From the NCBI RefSeq assembly GCF_039531105.1, contig NZ_BAAAPK010000001.1, positions 1,736,001-1,800,000 on the forward strand: a stretch of DNA of 64,000 nucleotides. The letters run 5' to 3'. The translations under genes and the position numbers were made by a program. Origin of the DNA: Microbacterium lacus. Its GTDB lineage: Bacteria; Actinomycetota; Actinomycetes; Actinomycetales; Microbacteriaceae. The notes beneath the pieces are model-generated. The model had not been told where the DNA came from. It did not search any database and saw only the letters and a program-made list of their open reading frames with translations. Below are positions 50,301 through 60,600 of the stretch, one piece after another. Each line of letters begins with the position of its first letter. The stretch's first letter is position 1.

Positions 50301-52955
50301 TCAGTGCGCGGCTTCGTTCCAGTCGCGGCCCCGCCCGATCTGCACGTCCAGCGGCACAGCCAGGTCGGCGGCATCACCCATCCGCGTGCGGACGATCTGC
50401 TCCGCGGCATCCCACTCCCCCGCGGCCACCTCGACGACGAGTTCGTCGTGGATCTGCATGAGCACCCGGGAGCGCAGCTGCGCGGCGGCGAAGTCGTCGT
50501 GGATGTGGAACAGCGCGATCTTCATGATGTCGGCGGCGCTGCCCTGGATGGGTGCGTTCAGAGCCGCCCGCTCGGCGTTCTCCCGCAGCACGCGGTTCGG
50601 GCTCGCGAGGTCCGGGAACGGGCGCCGCCTTCCGAAGATCGTCTCGGTATAGCCGTCGATCCGGGCCTGCTCCACCGAAGACCGCAGATAGTCGCGGACC
50701 GCCCCGAACCGGTGGAAGTACTCCATCATGAGCTGCTTCGCCTCGGACTGCTCGATGCGCAGCTGCTTGGACAGGCCGAACGCGGACAGGCCGTAGACCA
50801 GGCCGTACGACATCGCCTTGACTTTCGTCCGCATCGGCGCGGTGACGTCGGCCGGCTCGACCCCGAACACCCGCGCGCCGACGAAGCGGTGCAGGTCCTC
50901 GCCCGAGTTGAACGCCTCGATCAGTCCCGGGTCCTCGGACAGATGCGCCATGATGCGCATCTCGATCTGCGAGTAGTCCGCGGTCAGCAGCGTCTCATAG
51001 CCCTCGCCGACTTCGAATGCGGCGCGGATACGACGGCTCTCGTCGGTGCGGACGGGGATGTTCTGCAGATTCGGGTCGGTGCTGGACAGGCGGCCGGTCT
51101 GGCTTCCGGTCTGCACGTACGTCGTGCGGATTCGCCCGTCGGGAGCGATCGCGGTGTCGAGCGACTCGATGATCTGCCGCAGCTTCGTCGCCTCGCGGTG
51201 CTGCAGCAGCAAGTCGAGGAAAGGGTGCGGGTGCGAGTCCTGCAGATCGGCCAGGACCGCGGCATCCGTCGAGTACCCCGTCTTCGTCTTGCGCGTCTTC
51301 GGCAGGTCGAGCTGATCGAACAGAACCTCCTGCAGCTGCTTCGGCGACCCCAGATTCACTTCGCGTCCGATTGCCGCGTACGCGTCCTGCGCGATCGCAT
51401 CCGCGCGGCTGCCGAGCTCTGCGGAGAACTCCGACAGCTTGGCGTGCGAGACCGAGACGCCGGCGAGCTCCATGTCGGCGAGCGTCCGCAGCGTCGGCAG
51501 TTCGATGTCGGTGAGCACGGCGGCAACGCTCTCGGCGAGCTCGCCGCGCAGCGCCTCCGCGACCCGCAGCGTGTACCAGGAGAGCTGTCCCGGTGTGGCA
51601 CCCTCGGTCTCGGGGACGAGCTGGGTCGGGTCGGCCTCGGGGAGCTTCTCATCGAGGCACCGGTCCACGAGGTGCGCGAGCGTCTTGTCGGGGAAGCTGG
51701 GCCGCAGCAGCCACCCGGCCACGATCGTGTCGAAGACGAGCCCGCCGAGCGCGAATCCGGCACGGCGCAGAGCCTTCAGCTGCGGCTTCGCGTCGCTGAA
51801 GACCTTCGGCGCGTCCGAGGCGAGCCACGGACCGATGGATGCCGCCACCTCGGTGCTCCAGGTCGCTTCGGCGACGGCATCCGCGCCCTTCCCGCCGCGC
51901 ACGGCGAAACCGACGCGGACCGGCAGCGCGCCCTCGACGAGAACGGTGACGCCCACCTCGCCGGTCGCCGCTGCGAGCCACGTCGCCAGATCGCCCGGTG
52001 ACGGCTCGAGCGGCACGGGAGCGGCGACCGCGGCGGCCGCGGACAGCGAGGCCATCTGCTGCTCGATGCCGGCGAGTTCGGCGACGCGCGGAATGAGCGT
52101 CTTGAACTCGAGCCGCGCGAAGATGTCGCGGACGCCCTGTGCGTCCATCGGCTGCACCTCGAGGTCGGCGATCGTGACGGGCAGCTCGACGTCGCGCAGC
52201 AGCCGGTTCAGTGTCCGGTTGCGGCGGACGGCGTCGATGTGCTCGCGGAGATTGTTGCCGACCACGCCGGTGACCTTGTCGGCGTTCGCGAGCAGGTCAT
52301 CGAGCGAGCCGTACTGCGTGATCCACTTCACCGCCGTCTTCTCGCCCACCTTCGGCACGCCGGGCAGGTTGTCGCTGGTCTCGCCGACGAGCGCCGCGAT
52401 GTCCGGGTACTGCTCGGGGCGCACGCCGTAGCGCTCGATCACCGCCGCGGTGTCGTAACGCTTGAGCTGAGACACCCCCTGCACGTTCGGGTAGAGCAGC
52501 GTGATGTCGTCGTTCACGAGCTGGATCGTGTCGCGGTCGCCGGAGCAGACGAGCACGTCGTAGCCCTGCTCGGCGCCCTGGGTCGCGAGGGTCGCGAGGA
52601 TGTCATCGGCCTCGAAGTCCTCTTTGGCGAGCACGGTGATGCTCATCGCCGCCAGGCACTCCTGAAGCAGCGGGATCTGACCCTTGAACTCACTCGGCGA
52701 CTCGGACCGGTTGGCTTTGTACTCGGTGTACTCGCGGGTACGGAACGACTGCCGGGACGTGTCGAACGCGACGGCGAGGTGCGTCGGCTTCTCGGCCTTG
52801 ATCAGGTTGATCAGCATCGACAGGAACCCGTAGATGCCGTTCGTGTGCTGCCCGTCCTTCGTCGAGAAATTCTCGACCGGGAGGGCGAAGAAGGCCCGGT
52901 ATGCCAGCGAATGGCCGTCCACGACGAGAAGGGTAGGCTTTGCGGAGTCCGTCAC
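50301..52955 (-). CDS. polA: DNA polymerase I
   Basis: 884-residue Pol I: a 5'-3' exonuclease domain (about 1-295; VDGHSLAYRAFFAL, helix-hairpin-helix LPGVPKVGEKTA), a degenerate 3'-5' exonuclease-like domain (about 310-490) without the DxE catalytic residues as in other actinobacteria, and an A-family polymerase domain with DYSQIEMRIMAHLSED, KAMSYGLVYGLSAFG and QIHDELVVEV. It fills gaps and removes RNA primers. GTG start with TAAACT six bases upstream and no Shine-Dalgarno. Confidence 0.97.
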   Translation of the reverse strand: MTDSAKPTLLVVDGHSLAYRAFFALPVENFSTKDGQHTNGIYGFLSMLINLIKAEKPTHLAVAFDTSRQSFRTREYTEYKANRSESPSEFKGQIPLLQECLAAMSITVLAKEDFEADDILATLATQGAEQGYDVLVCSGDRDTIQLVNDDITLLYPNVQGVSQLKRYDTAAVIERYGVRPEQYPDIAALVGETSDNLPGVPKVGEKTAVKWITQYGSLDDLLANADKVTGVVGNNLREHIDAVRRNRTLNRLLRDVELPVTIADLEVQPMDAQGVRDIFARLEFKTLIPRVAELAGIEQQMASLSAAAAVAAPVPLEPSPGDLATWLAAATGEVGVTVLVEGALPVRVGFAVRGGKGADAVAEATWSTEVAASIGPWLASDAPKVFSDAKPQLKALRRAGFALGGLVFDTIVAGWLLRPSFPDKTLAHLVDRCLDEKLPEADPTQLVPETEGATPGQLSWYTLRVAEALRGELAESVAAVLTDIELPTLRTLADMELAGVSVSHAKLSEFSAELGSRADAIAQDAYAAIGREVNLGSPKQLQEVLFDQLDLPKTRKTKTGYSTDAAVLADLQDSHPHPFLDLLLQHREATKLRQIIESLDTAIAPDGRIRTTYVQTGSQTGRLSSTDPNLQNIPVRTDESRRIRAAFEVGEGYETLLTADYSQIEMRIMAHLSEDPGLIEAFNSGEDLHRFVGARVFGVEPADVTAPMRTKVKAMSYGLVYGLSAFGLSKQLRIEQSEAKQLMMEYFHRFGAVRDYLRSSVEQARIDGYTETIFGRRRPFPDLASPNRVLRENAERAALNAPIQGSAADIMKIALFHIHDDFAAAQLRSRVLMQIHDELVVEVAAGEWDAAEQIVRTRMGDAADLAVPLDVQIGRGRDWNEAAH

Positions 52956-52961
52956 CCTGCA

Positions 52962-52967
52962 AGTTTA
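52962..52967 (-). promoter_or_regulatory. Leaderless -10 box TAAACT
   Basis: TAAACT ends six bases before the GTG of polA at 52955; the -35 position (GGAGTG) is weak. Confidence 0.55.
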
Positions 52968-53008
52968 GTGAGGGGTCCGGACGCCACTCCCGACGACGAA
53001 GGCTGACG

Positions 53009-53440
53009 ATGACCGACACCGCCCCCACCGACGAGAACGGCCTGGTCTGGGCCGCACGCCGCGGAATGGGCGCCCTCGCCGAGAAGATGGGCATGGAGTT
53101 CGTGGAGTTCTCCGTCGACCGTGCCGTCGCCACGATGCCCGTCGAAGGCAACACCCAGCCGGTCGGGCTGATGCACGGCGGCGCGTACGTCGTGCTCGGC
53201 GAGTCGCTCGGGTCGATGGCGGCGAACCTCCACGCGGGCCCAGGGCGCCTCGCCGTGGGCATCGACATCAACGCCACGCACACGCGCTCGGCGACCTCGG
53301 GAGTCGTGACGGGCGTGTGCACGCCCGTTCATCTGGGCCGCAGCATGACCGTGCACGAGATCGCGGTCTCCGACGAGCAGGGCAGGCGCCTGTCGACGAT
53401 CCGGATCACGAACATGATCAAGGACCTGCCGCGGGACTGA
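53009..53440 (+). CDS. Hot-dog thioesterase (PaaI/YbdB type)
   Basis: 143-residue single hot-dog-fold thioesterase. MHGGAYVVLGESLGSMAA contains the catalytic Glu region of the PaaI/EntH group, and GIDINATHTRSATSG follows. It hydrolyses acyl- or aroyl-CoA, often clearing wrongly loaded intermediates. ATG 53009 has GAAGG upstream; an earlier in-frame start at 52940 overlaps the polA start and lacks support. Divergent from polA. Confidence 0.88.
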   Translation: MTDTAPTDENGLVWAARRGMGALAEKMGMEFVEFSVDRAVATMPVEGNTQPVGLMHGGAYVVLGESLGSMAANLHAGPGRLAVGIDINATHTRSATSGVVTGVCTPVHLGRSMTVHEIAVSDEQGRRLSTIRITNMIKDLPRD

Positions 53441-53456
53441 GCCGCGGTGGAGGTCG

Positions 53457-54077
53457 CTACGCCTTCTTGGGGGCGAGCTGCTCGATGATCGCCTTTGCGA
53501 CGTCCTGCATCGTCAGCCGGCGGTCCATGGAGGCCTTCTGGATCCAGCGGAAGGCCTCGGGCTCGCTGAGCCCCATCTTCTCGTTGAGGAGGCCCTTCGC
53601 GCGGTCGACGAGCTTGCGGGTCTCAAAGCGCTCGACCATGTCGGCGACCTCGGCCTCGAGCGTGATGATCTGCTCGTAGCGCGCGAGGGCGATCTCGATC
53701 GCCGGCAGCAGGTCGTTGGGGGTGAACGGCTTCACGACGTACGCGAGCGCACCGGCCTCGCTCGCCCGCTCGACGAGCTCCTTCTGGCTGAAGGCGGTGA
53801 GCAGGACGACGGGGGCGATGTGGTTCTTGCTGAGCTTCTCGGCGGCGGAGATGCCGTCCAGCTGCGGCATCTTCACGTCCATGATGACCAGGTCGGGTCG
53901 CAGCTCCGTGGCCAGCTGGACCGCGGTCTCGCCGTCGCCGGCCTCGCCGACGACGTCGAATCCGTTGTCCCGGAGGATCTCGACGATGTCGAGACGGATG
54001 AGCGACTCGTCCTCCGCGACGACGACTCGTCGCGGCGTGGGGGCCGTGCTTGCGCTGGACTGCTCTTGCTCTGTCAC
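53457..54077 (-). CDS. pdtaR: ANTAR-domain response regulator PdtaR
   Basis: 206-residue regulator: receiver domain (about 15-130) with acidic residues EDE at 22-24, phosphoacceptor D67 in VIMDVKMPQ, and a C-terminal ANTAR RNA-binding domain (about 140-200, LVDRAKGLLNEKMGLSEPEAFRWIQ). ANTAR proteins bind paired hairpins in nascent RNA and prevent termination. In M. tuberculosis PdtaR pairs with the PdtaS kinase; no kinase is next to it here. GTG start has a leaderless -10 box. Confidence 0.92.
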   Translation of the reverse strand: MTEQEQSSASTAPTPRRVVVAEDESLIRLDIVEILRDNGFDVVGEAGDGETAVQLATELRPDLVIMDVKMPQLDGISAAEKLSKNHIAPVVLLTAFSQKELVERASEAGALAYVVKPFTPNDLLPAIEIALARYEQIITLEAEVADMVERFETRKLVDRAKGLLNEKMGLSEPEAFRWIQKASMDRRLTMQDVAKAIIEQLAPKKA

Positions 54078-54083
54078 AAATGA

Positions 54084-54089
54084 ATCCTA
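54084..54089 (-). promoter_or_regulatory. Leaderless -10 box TAGGAT
   Basis: TAGGAT ends six bases before the GTG of pdtaR at 54077. It shares only 40 bases with the divergent tRNA-Leu(CAA). Confidence 0.6.
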
Positions 54090-54117
54090 CGGTATGGTCA
54101 ATCGCGGAAGTCTCCGG

Positions 54118-54200
54118 GCCGGTGTGGCGGAATGGCAGACGCGGAGCACTCAAAATGCTTTGTCCGAAAGGGCATGTGGGTTCGAGTCCCACCACCGGTA
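54118..54200 (+). tRNA. tRNA-Leu (anticodon CAA)
   Basis: 83-nt class II tRNA: acceptor GCCGGTG with CACCGGT (terminal G-T), anticodon stem GAGCA/TGCTT around CTCAAAA with anticodon CAA reading UUG, a variable arm TGTCCGAAAGGGCA, and T arm GTGGG-TTCGAGT-CCCAC. Discriminator A; CCA not encoded. Confidence 0.96.
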
Positions 54201-54208
54201 CGCGAAAA

Positions 54209-54238
54209 GAGGGCCGATCCCGCCCGGGGTCGGCCCTC
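54209..54238 (+). terminator. Hairpin terminator after tRNA-Leu(CAA)
   Basis: 9-bp stem GAGGGCCGA / TCGGCCCTC with a 12-base GC-rich inner region, eight bases after the tRNA. It also precedes the end of the convergent SHOCT gene. Confidence 0.75.
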
Positions 54239-54257
54239 GACCCGTCTCTGGGACGGG

Positions 54258-54650
54258 TCAGGCGCCGAAGTACTGGTTCCCGAGAGCCTTGCTCTTGAGC
54301 GCTTCGTACTCGCCCTGGCTGATCGTGCCGGCATCCAGCAGCGCCTTCGCCTGAGCGATGTCCGCCGCGGGCGTCGCGGACGCAGACGGCCGATAGTCGT
54401 CCGTTTCGGGCACGCCGCCGCCACGGGCCGCCGCATTGCGCTCGGCCATGCCGCGCCCTCGCGCGATGACGTAGACGAGGGCGGTGAGGAAGGGCAGGAA
54501 GATGAGCGCGATGATCCACGCGGCCTTCGCCCACCCGTTCAACGCGTGATCGCGGAACAGATCCATGATGATCAGGAACACCATGAAGATGTAGGCCGTG
54601 AAGTAGAAGATCCACAGCAGGAACCAGAAGAGATCGCCGAAGCCGATCAT
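54258..54650 (-). CDS. PLDc_N/SHOCT-domain membrane protein
   Basis: 130-residue protein: two membrane helices of the PLD-nuclease N-terminal type (FWFLLWIFYFTAYIFMVFL and WAKAAWIIALIFLPFLTALVYVI, given here as about 8-27 and 41-63), a polar linker, and a C-terminal SHOCT motif (AKALLDAGTISQGEYEALKSKAL). SHOCT is a small oligomerisation module; no catalytic domain exists. ATG with GGGGGATTTCAC upstream. Function unknown. Confidence 0.85.
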   Translation of the reverse strand: MIGFGDLFWFLLWIFYFTAYIFMVFLIIMDLFRDHALNGWAKAAWIIALIFLPFLTALVYVIARGRGMAERNAAARGGGVPETDDYRPSASATPAADIAQAKALLDAGTISQGEYEALKSKALGNQYFGA

Positions 54651-54725
54651 GTGAAATCCCCCGTCAGACGCGAATGGTCGCGCTCAGCATAGCGAGCGCG
54701 ACCATTCGTGCGATACCGCGGAGCG

Positions 54726-56174
54726 TCAGTCCTTGGACTGGTAGATCGGGGCCTTGCCGTGCACGGCGTCGCCGATCTTGTGGATGCGGATGTCGTTCGT
54801 GGAGCCCACGATTCCGGGAGGGGAACCGGAGATCACCACGACCTTGTCGCCGACTTTGGCCAGGTCGTTGCTGAGGAAGAAGTCATCGACCTGGATGAAC
54901 ATCCGGTCGGTGTGCGCGACGTGCTCCACGAGCGCGGACTGCACGCCCCACGTGAGGGCCATCCGACGGCGGATCGCCGGCTCCGTCGCGAAGCCGATCA
55001 TGGGGATCCGCGGACGCAGACGCGACATGCGGCGGGCGGTGTCGCCGGACTCCGTGAAGATGCACAGATACTTCGCCTCGACGAAGTCCGCGACCTCCAT
55101 GGCAGCCAGCGTGATCGCGCCACCCTGCGTGCGGGGCTTCGTGGTCAACGGAGCGATGCGCTCGAGGCCGTGGTCCTCGGTGGAGGCGATGATGCGGGCC
55201 ATGGTCTCCACGACAACGACGGGGTACTTGCCGACGCTCGTCTCGCCGGACAGCATGACCGCGTCCGCGCCGTCGAGCACCGCGTTGGCGACGTCGCTCG
55301 TCTCGGCGCGCGAGGGCACGGGGTTCTCGATCATCGACTCGAGCATCTGCGTCGCGACGATCACGGGCTTGGCCATGCGGCGGCAGAGCTCGACCGCGCG
55401 CTTCTGCACGATCGGCACGGCCTCCAACGGCAGCTCGACGCCGAGGTCGCCGCGGGCGACCATGATGCCGTCGAACGCGTCGATGATCTCTTCGAGGTTC
55501 TCCACGGCCTGCGGCTTCTCGATCTTCGCGATCACCGGGACGTGGCGGCCCTCTTCGGCCATGATGACGTGCACGCGCTGGACGTCCTTCGCGCTGCGTA
55601 CGAACGACAGGGCGATCAGGTCGGCGCCGATGCGCAGGCCCCAGCGGAGATCCGCCTCGTCCTTCTCGGACAGCGCCGGGACGTTGACCGCGACACCGGG
55701 CAGGTTGATGCCCTTGTTGTTCGAGACGGCGCCGGCGACGATGACCTTCGTCGTGACAACGGGGCCCTCGACCTCGGTGACCTGGACGCGGACCTTGCCG
55801 TCGTCGATCAGGAGGAAGTCTCCGGCCTTCACGTCGGCGGGCAGGCCCTTGAAGGTCGTCGAGACGATCTCCTTCGTTCCGGCGATGTCCTCCGTGGTGA
55901 TCTTGAAGATGTCCCCGACGGCGAGGTCGTGCGGTCCGTCGGCGAACTTGCCGAGGCGGATCTTCGGACCCTGCAGGTCCACCAGGACCGCGACCGGACG
56001 ACCGGCGTCGTCTGCGGCCTTGCGGACGTTGGCGAAGTTGGCTTCGTGGACGGTGTAGTCGCCGTGGCTCAGGTTCATCCGGGCGACGTCGACACCCGCC
56101 TCGATGATCGCGCGGACCTGCTCATAAGTCGAGGTGGCGGGTCCCAGCGTGGCGACGATCTTGGCACGTCTCAT
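54726..56174 (-). CDS. pyk: Pyruvate kinase
   Basis: 482-residue glycolytic enzyme making pyruvate and ATP from PEP and ADP. KIVATLGPAT at the N terminus, MNLSHGD, DLQGPKIRLG, the lysine/metal motif AKIEKPQAVENLEEI, DGIMVARGDLGVELP and TQMLESMI are intact. The C-terminal allosteric domain is complete, so sugar-phosphate or AMP regulation is likely. ATG 56174 begins the conserved RRAKIVATLGP; the frame opens further to 56258. Downstream of gltD by 55 bases on the same strand. Confidence 0.97.
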   Translation of the reverse strand: MRRAKIVATLGPATSTYEQVRAIIEAGVDVARMNLSHGDYTVHEANFANVRKAADDAGRPVAVLVDLQGPKIRLGKFADGPHDLAVGDIFKITTEDIAGTKEIVSTTFKGLPADVKAGDFLLIDDGKVRVQVTEVEGPVVTTKVIVAGAVSNNKGINLPGVAVNVPALSEKDEADLRWGLRIGADLIALSFVRSAKDVQRVHVIMAEEGRHVPVIAKIEKPQAVENLEEIIDAFDGIMVARGDLGVELPLEAVPIVQKRAVELCRRMAKPVIVATQMLESMIENPVPSRAETSDVANAVLDGADAVMLSGETSVGKYPVVVVETMARIIASTEDHGLERIAPLTTKPRTQGGAITLAAMEVADFVEAKYLCIFTESGDTARRMSRLRPRIPMIGFATEPAIRRRMALTWGVQSALVEHVAHTDRMFIQVDDFFLSNDLAKVGDKVVVISGSPPGIVGSTNDIRIHKIGDAVHGKAPIYQSKD

Positions 56175-56229
56175 CGTGTGTGTACTCCGTGAGGGGTCGG
56201 GATTTCTTGGCAGAGGAGCCGCGGCCAGC

Positions 56230-57696
56230 CTACGCGGGCTGCAGACCGATCGCGACATCGGTGGGCGCGACGGGCGCGGGCAGCGCCGTCTCGCCCATCA
56301 GGTAGCGGTCCACGTGCGCGGCGGCCGCGCGGCCCTCCGCGATCGCCCAGACGATGAGGGACTGACCGCGACCGGCGTCGCCGGCGACGAACACGCCGGG
56401 CGTCGTCGTCTGGTAGTCCTCCGCGCGCTCGAGGTTCCCGCGCGACGTGAACTGCGCGTCCAGCTGGTCCTCCAGGTGGGCCCGCTCGGGACCGGTGAAG
56501 CCCATCGCGATCAGCACGAGGTCGGCCGGGATCTCGCGCTCGGTCCCGCTCTTGGGGACGCGGCGTCCGTCGACGAACTCGGTCTCGGCCACACGCAGGG
56601 CGCGCACCTCGCCCGCGTCGTTGCCGAGGAACTCGACGGTCGAGGCCAGGTATGCGCGCTCGCCCCCTTCTTCGTGGGCGGAGCTCACTTCGAACAGCAG
56701 CGGGGCCATCGGCCACGGCTGGTTGTCGGGGCGGGTGCCGGGAGGCTGCTTTCCGATCGCGAGGTTCGTCACGCTCAGGGCGCCGTGGCGATGCGCGGTC
56801 CCGATGCAGTCCGCACCGGTGTCGCCGCCGCCGATCACGACGACGTGCTTGCCCTCGGCGGTGATCTGACTCGGCACCGCGTCGCCCGCCGTGGCCTTGT
56901 TCGACTCCACGAGGTACTCCATCGCGAAGTGCACGCCGTCGAGATCCCGGCCGGGGATCGGGAGCTCCCGCGGCACGGTCGCACCGGTCGCGACGACGAC
57001 AGCGTCGTACCGGGCGCGCAGGTCGCTCCAGGAGATGTCCTTGCCGATCTCGACCCCCGCGCGGAAGCGGGTGCCTTCGTCCTGCATCTGACGCAGGCGC
57101 GACTCGAGGTGGCGCTTCTCCATCTTGAAGTCCGGGATGCCGTACCGGAGGAGTCCGCCGATGCGATCGTCCCGCTCGAAGACGGCGACGGTGTGACCCG
57201 CGCGCGTGAGCTGCTGGGCGGCGGCGAGTCCCGCGGGACCCGAGCCGACGACCGCGACGGTCTTGCCGGTGAGGCGTCCCGGCGGCTCGGGCTCGACCCA
57301 GCCGTTCGCGAAGGCCTCGTCGATGATCGAGACCTCGATCTGCTTGATCGTGACCGCCGGCTGGTTGATCCCGAGCACGCACGAGCTCTCGCAGGGCGCG
57401 GGGCACAGGCGCCCGGTGAACTCCGGGAAGTTGTTCGTCGCGTGCAGTCGCTCGATCGCGGAGCGACCCTCGCCGCGCCACGTGAGGTCGTTCCACTCGG
57501 GGATGAGGTTGCCCAGCGGACACCCCTTGTGGCAGAACGGGATGCCGCAGTCCATGCAGCGGCCGGCCTGGCGTCGCAGCACGGCGGAATCGCCCGGCTC
57601 GTACACCTCTTTCCAGTCCATGATGCGGACGGGAACGGGACGACGGGGCGGGAGCTCGCGGTCCGTCACCTTCAGAAAGCCCTTGGGGTCAGCCAC
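56230..57696 (-). CDS. gltD: Glutamate synthase small subunit
   Basis: 488-residue NADPH-dependent beta subunit of glutamate synthase. N-terminal Fe-S ligand region [20 protein letters not shown] site [24 protein letters not shown] site [13 protein letters not shown], and a C-terminal [19 protein letters not shown]. It feeds electrons to GltB. The start overlaps the end of gltB by eight bases, so both subunits are coupled. Confidence 0.96.
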   Translation of the reverse strand: MADPKGFLKVTDRELPPRRPVPVRIMDWKEVYEPGDSAVLRRQAGRCMDCGIPFCHKGCPLGNLIPEWNDLTWRGEGRSAIERLHATNNFPEFTGRLCPAPCESSCVLGINQPAVTIKQIEVSIIDEAFANGWVEPEPPGRLTGKTVAVVGSGPAGLAAAQQLTRAGHTVAVFERDDRIGGLLRYGIPDFKMEKRHLESRLRQMQDEGTRFRAGVEIGKDISWSDLRARYDAVVVATGATVPRELPIPGRDLDGVHFAMEYLVESNKATAGDAVPSQITAEGKHVVVIGGGDTGADCIGTAHRHGALSVTNLAIGKQPPGTRPDNQPWPMAPLLFEVSSAHEEGGERAYLASTVEFLGNDAGEVRALRVAETEFVDGRRVPKSGTEREIPADLVLIAMGFTGPERAHLEDQLDAQFTSRGNLERAEDYQTTTPGVFVAGDAGRGQSLIVWAIAEGRAAAAHVDRYLMGETALPAPVAPTDVAIGLQPA

Positions 57697-60600
57697 CGGT
57701 CACCTCCAGGATGCGGGTCCAGACGACGTCGCCGTCGGGGTCCAGCCCCTCGGCCAGCGCCTCCTGGCGGGTCTGCAGAACGGCCGCGTAGTCGCGCGGC
57801 AGGACGCGCACGAAGTTCTCGAGCTCGCCGTCGAAGTCCTCGAGCAGGCGCGCGGCCAGCGTCGAGTCGGTCTCGGTCCGGTGCTGCTCGAGCAGGTCGC
57901 GGAGGATCTCCGCGTCTCCGGCGCCGAGCGGCCCGAGCTCCAGCTCGCCCGACGCGAGCGCCTCGCGGTTGACCAGCTGCGGGTCGAGCTTGTACACGTA
58001 GGCGGTGCCGCCGGACATGCCGGCGCCGAGGTTGCGCCCCGTCGCCCCGAGGATCACGGCGAGACCGCCCGTCATGTACTCCAGGGCGTGATCGCCGACG
58101 CCTTCGACGACCGCGGTCGCACCGGAGTTGCGCACGAAGAAGCGCTCCCCCACGACTCCGCGCAGGAACATCGTCCCCTGCGTCGCGCCGTAGCCGATCA
58201 CGTTTCCGGCGATCACGTTCTGAGACGCATCGAAGGTCGCGTCCCGCGGCGGTCGGACGACGATCTGCCCACCGGACAGGCCCTTGCCGACGTAGTCGTT
58301 CGAATCGCCCTCCAGGCGCAGGGTGATCCCGGCGGGCATGAACGCGCCGAAGGACTGGCCGGCGGACCCGGTGAGGTTGACCACGATCGACCCCGCCGGC
58401 ATCCCGTTCTCGCCGTGTACGCGGGTGACGTGGTGTCCGAGCATCGTGCCCACCGCCCGCTCGGTGTTGCGGATCGGCAGGTCGAAGGACATCGTGCCGT
58501 TGTGGGCGATCACATCGCGCGCCGCCTCGATGAGCGGCACGTCGAAGTGCTCCTCGAGCTCGTGCTCCTGCGCGCGCGTGTTGCGCCGCGCCTGGTCGTC
58601 GCCGAAAGCGGGTCCGGTGAGGATCGGCGCGAGGTCGAGTCCACTCGCTTTCCAGTGCTCCACCGCGCCGTTGATGTCGAGGAGCTCGTGGTGTCCGATC
58701 GCCTCGTCGAGGGACCGGAAACCGAGCTCGGCCAGATACTCGCGCACTTCTTCGGCGATGAACTCCATGAAGTTCACGACGAACTCGGGCTTTCCGTTGA
58801 AACGCTCGCGCAGAACCGGATTCTGGGTGGCGACGCCCACGGGACACGTGTCCAGGTGGCACACGCGCATCATGATGCAGCCGGAGACCACGAGCGGGGC
58901 GGTCGCGAAACCGAACTCCTCCGCTCCCAGGAGCGCGCCGATCACGACGTCGCGACCGGTCTTCAGCTGGCCGTCGACCTGGACGACGACGCGATCCCGC
59001 ATCCCGTTCAGCATGAGGGTCTGCTGGGTCTCGGCCAGGCCGAGCTCCCACGGCGTGCCCGCATGCTTCAGCGAGTTCAGCGGGCTCGCTCCCGTGCCGC
59101 CGTCGTGCCCCGAGACGAGGATCACATCGGCGAGGGCCTTGGCCGTACCCGCCGCGACGGCGCCGATCCCTGACTGGCTCACGAGCTTGACGTGCACACG
59201 CGCGCCGGGGTTCGCCCGCTTCAGGTCGAAGATCAGCTGCTTGAGGTCCTCGATCGAGTAGATGTCGTGGTGCGGAGGCGGCGAAATGAGTCCCACGCCC
59301 GCCGTCGCGTGCCGCGTCCGGGCGACCCACGGGTACACCTTCGTGGGCGGCAGCTGACCTCCCTCGCCGGGTTTGGCGCCCTGCGCGAGCTTGATCTGGA
59401 TGTCGTCGGCCTCGGTGAGGTACAGGCTCGTGACGCCGAAGCGACCGGAAGCGACCTGCTTGATCGCGCTGCGGCGCTCGGGGTCCAGGAGCCGGTCGAC
59501 GTCCTCACCGCCCTCCCCCGTGTTGGACTTCGCGCCGATGCGGTTCATCGCGATCGCCAGCGTCTCGTGGGCCTCTTTCGAGATCGAGCCGTAGCTCATC
59601 GCCCCGGTGGAGAAGCGCTTCACGATCGAGGACACCGGCTCGACCTCGTCGAGCGGGACGGGGGTGCGCACGCCCGTGCGCAGCGCGAAGAGGCCGCGCA
59701 GCGTCTTGAGTTCGGACGCCTGGTCGTCCACGAGCTTGGTGTACTCGCGGAAGATGTCGTAGCGCCGCGTGCGGGTCGCATGCTGCAGACGGAAGACCGT
59801 GTCGGGATTGAACAGGTGCGGCGAACCGTCCCGTCGCCACTGGTACTCGCCGCCGGTCCACAGCCGCTCGTGCGCACGCACGGCGGCGTCCTCCGGATAC
59901 GCGTACGCGTGCCGGGCGGCGTTCTCGGCCGCGATCACGTCGAGCGAGACCCCGCCGAGCTTCGTCTCGGTGCCGGTGAAGTACGCGTCGACGAACTCCT
60001 GCGAGAGACCCACGGCTTCGAAGACCTGGGCACCTGCATAGGAGGACACGGTGGAGATGCCCATCTTCGACATGATCTTCAGCACGCCCTTGCCGAGGGC
60101 GTAGATGAGGTTCTTGACGGCCTTCTGCGGGGTGATCCCGGTGATGTAGCCGGCGCGGACCAGGTACTCCACCGTCTCCATCGCCAGGTACGGGTTCACT
60201 GCGGACGCGCCGTAGCCGATGAGGGTCGCGACGTGGTGAACCTCGCGGACGTCGCCGGCCTCCACGACCAGTCCGCACTTCATGCGCGTCTGCTTGCGGA
60301 TGAGGTGGTGGTGGACGGCGGCGAGCATGAGCAGCGACGGGATGGGCGCGAGGTCCTTGTTCGAGTCGCGGTCGCTGAGGACGATGAACTCCGCGCCGTC
60401 CTCGATCGCCTCGTCAACCTCGGCGCACATCTGCGCGATGCGCTTCTGCATGCCCTTGTGGCCGGCCTCGACGCGGTACAGGCCGCGGATCGTCACGGAG
60501 GAGCGACCCGAGAGCGCGGTGTCGATGTGCTGGATCTTCGCGAGCTCATCGTTGTCGATCACGGGGAAGTCCAGCGTCACCGAACGCGCGTGGTCGGCGC

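Noticed and set aside
17237..54200. The two leucine tRNAs as prophage or island attachment sites
   Set aside because: I saw no integrase, no direct repeat of a tRNA 3' end and no change in gene content beside either tRNA.
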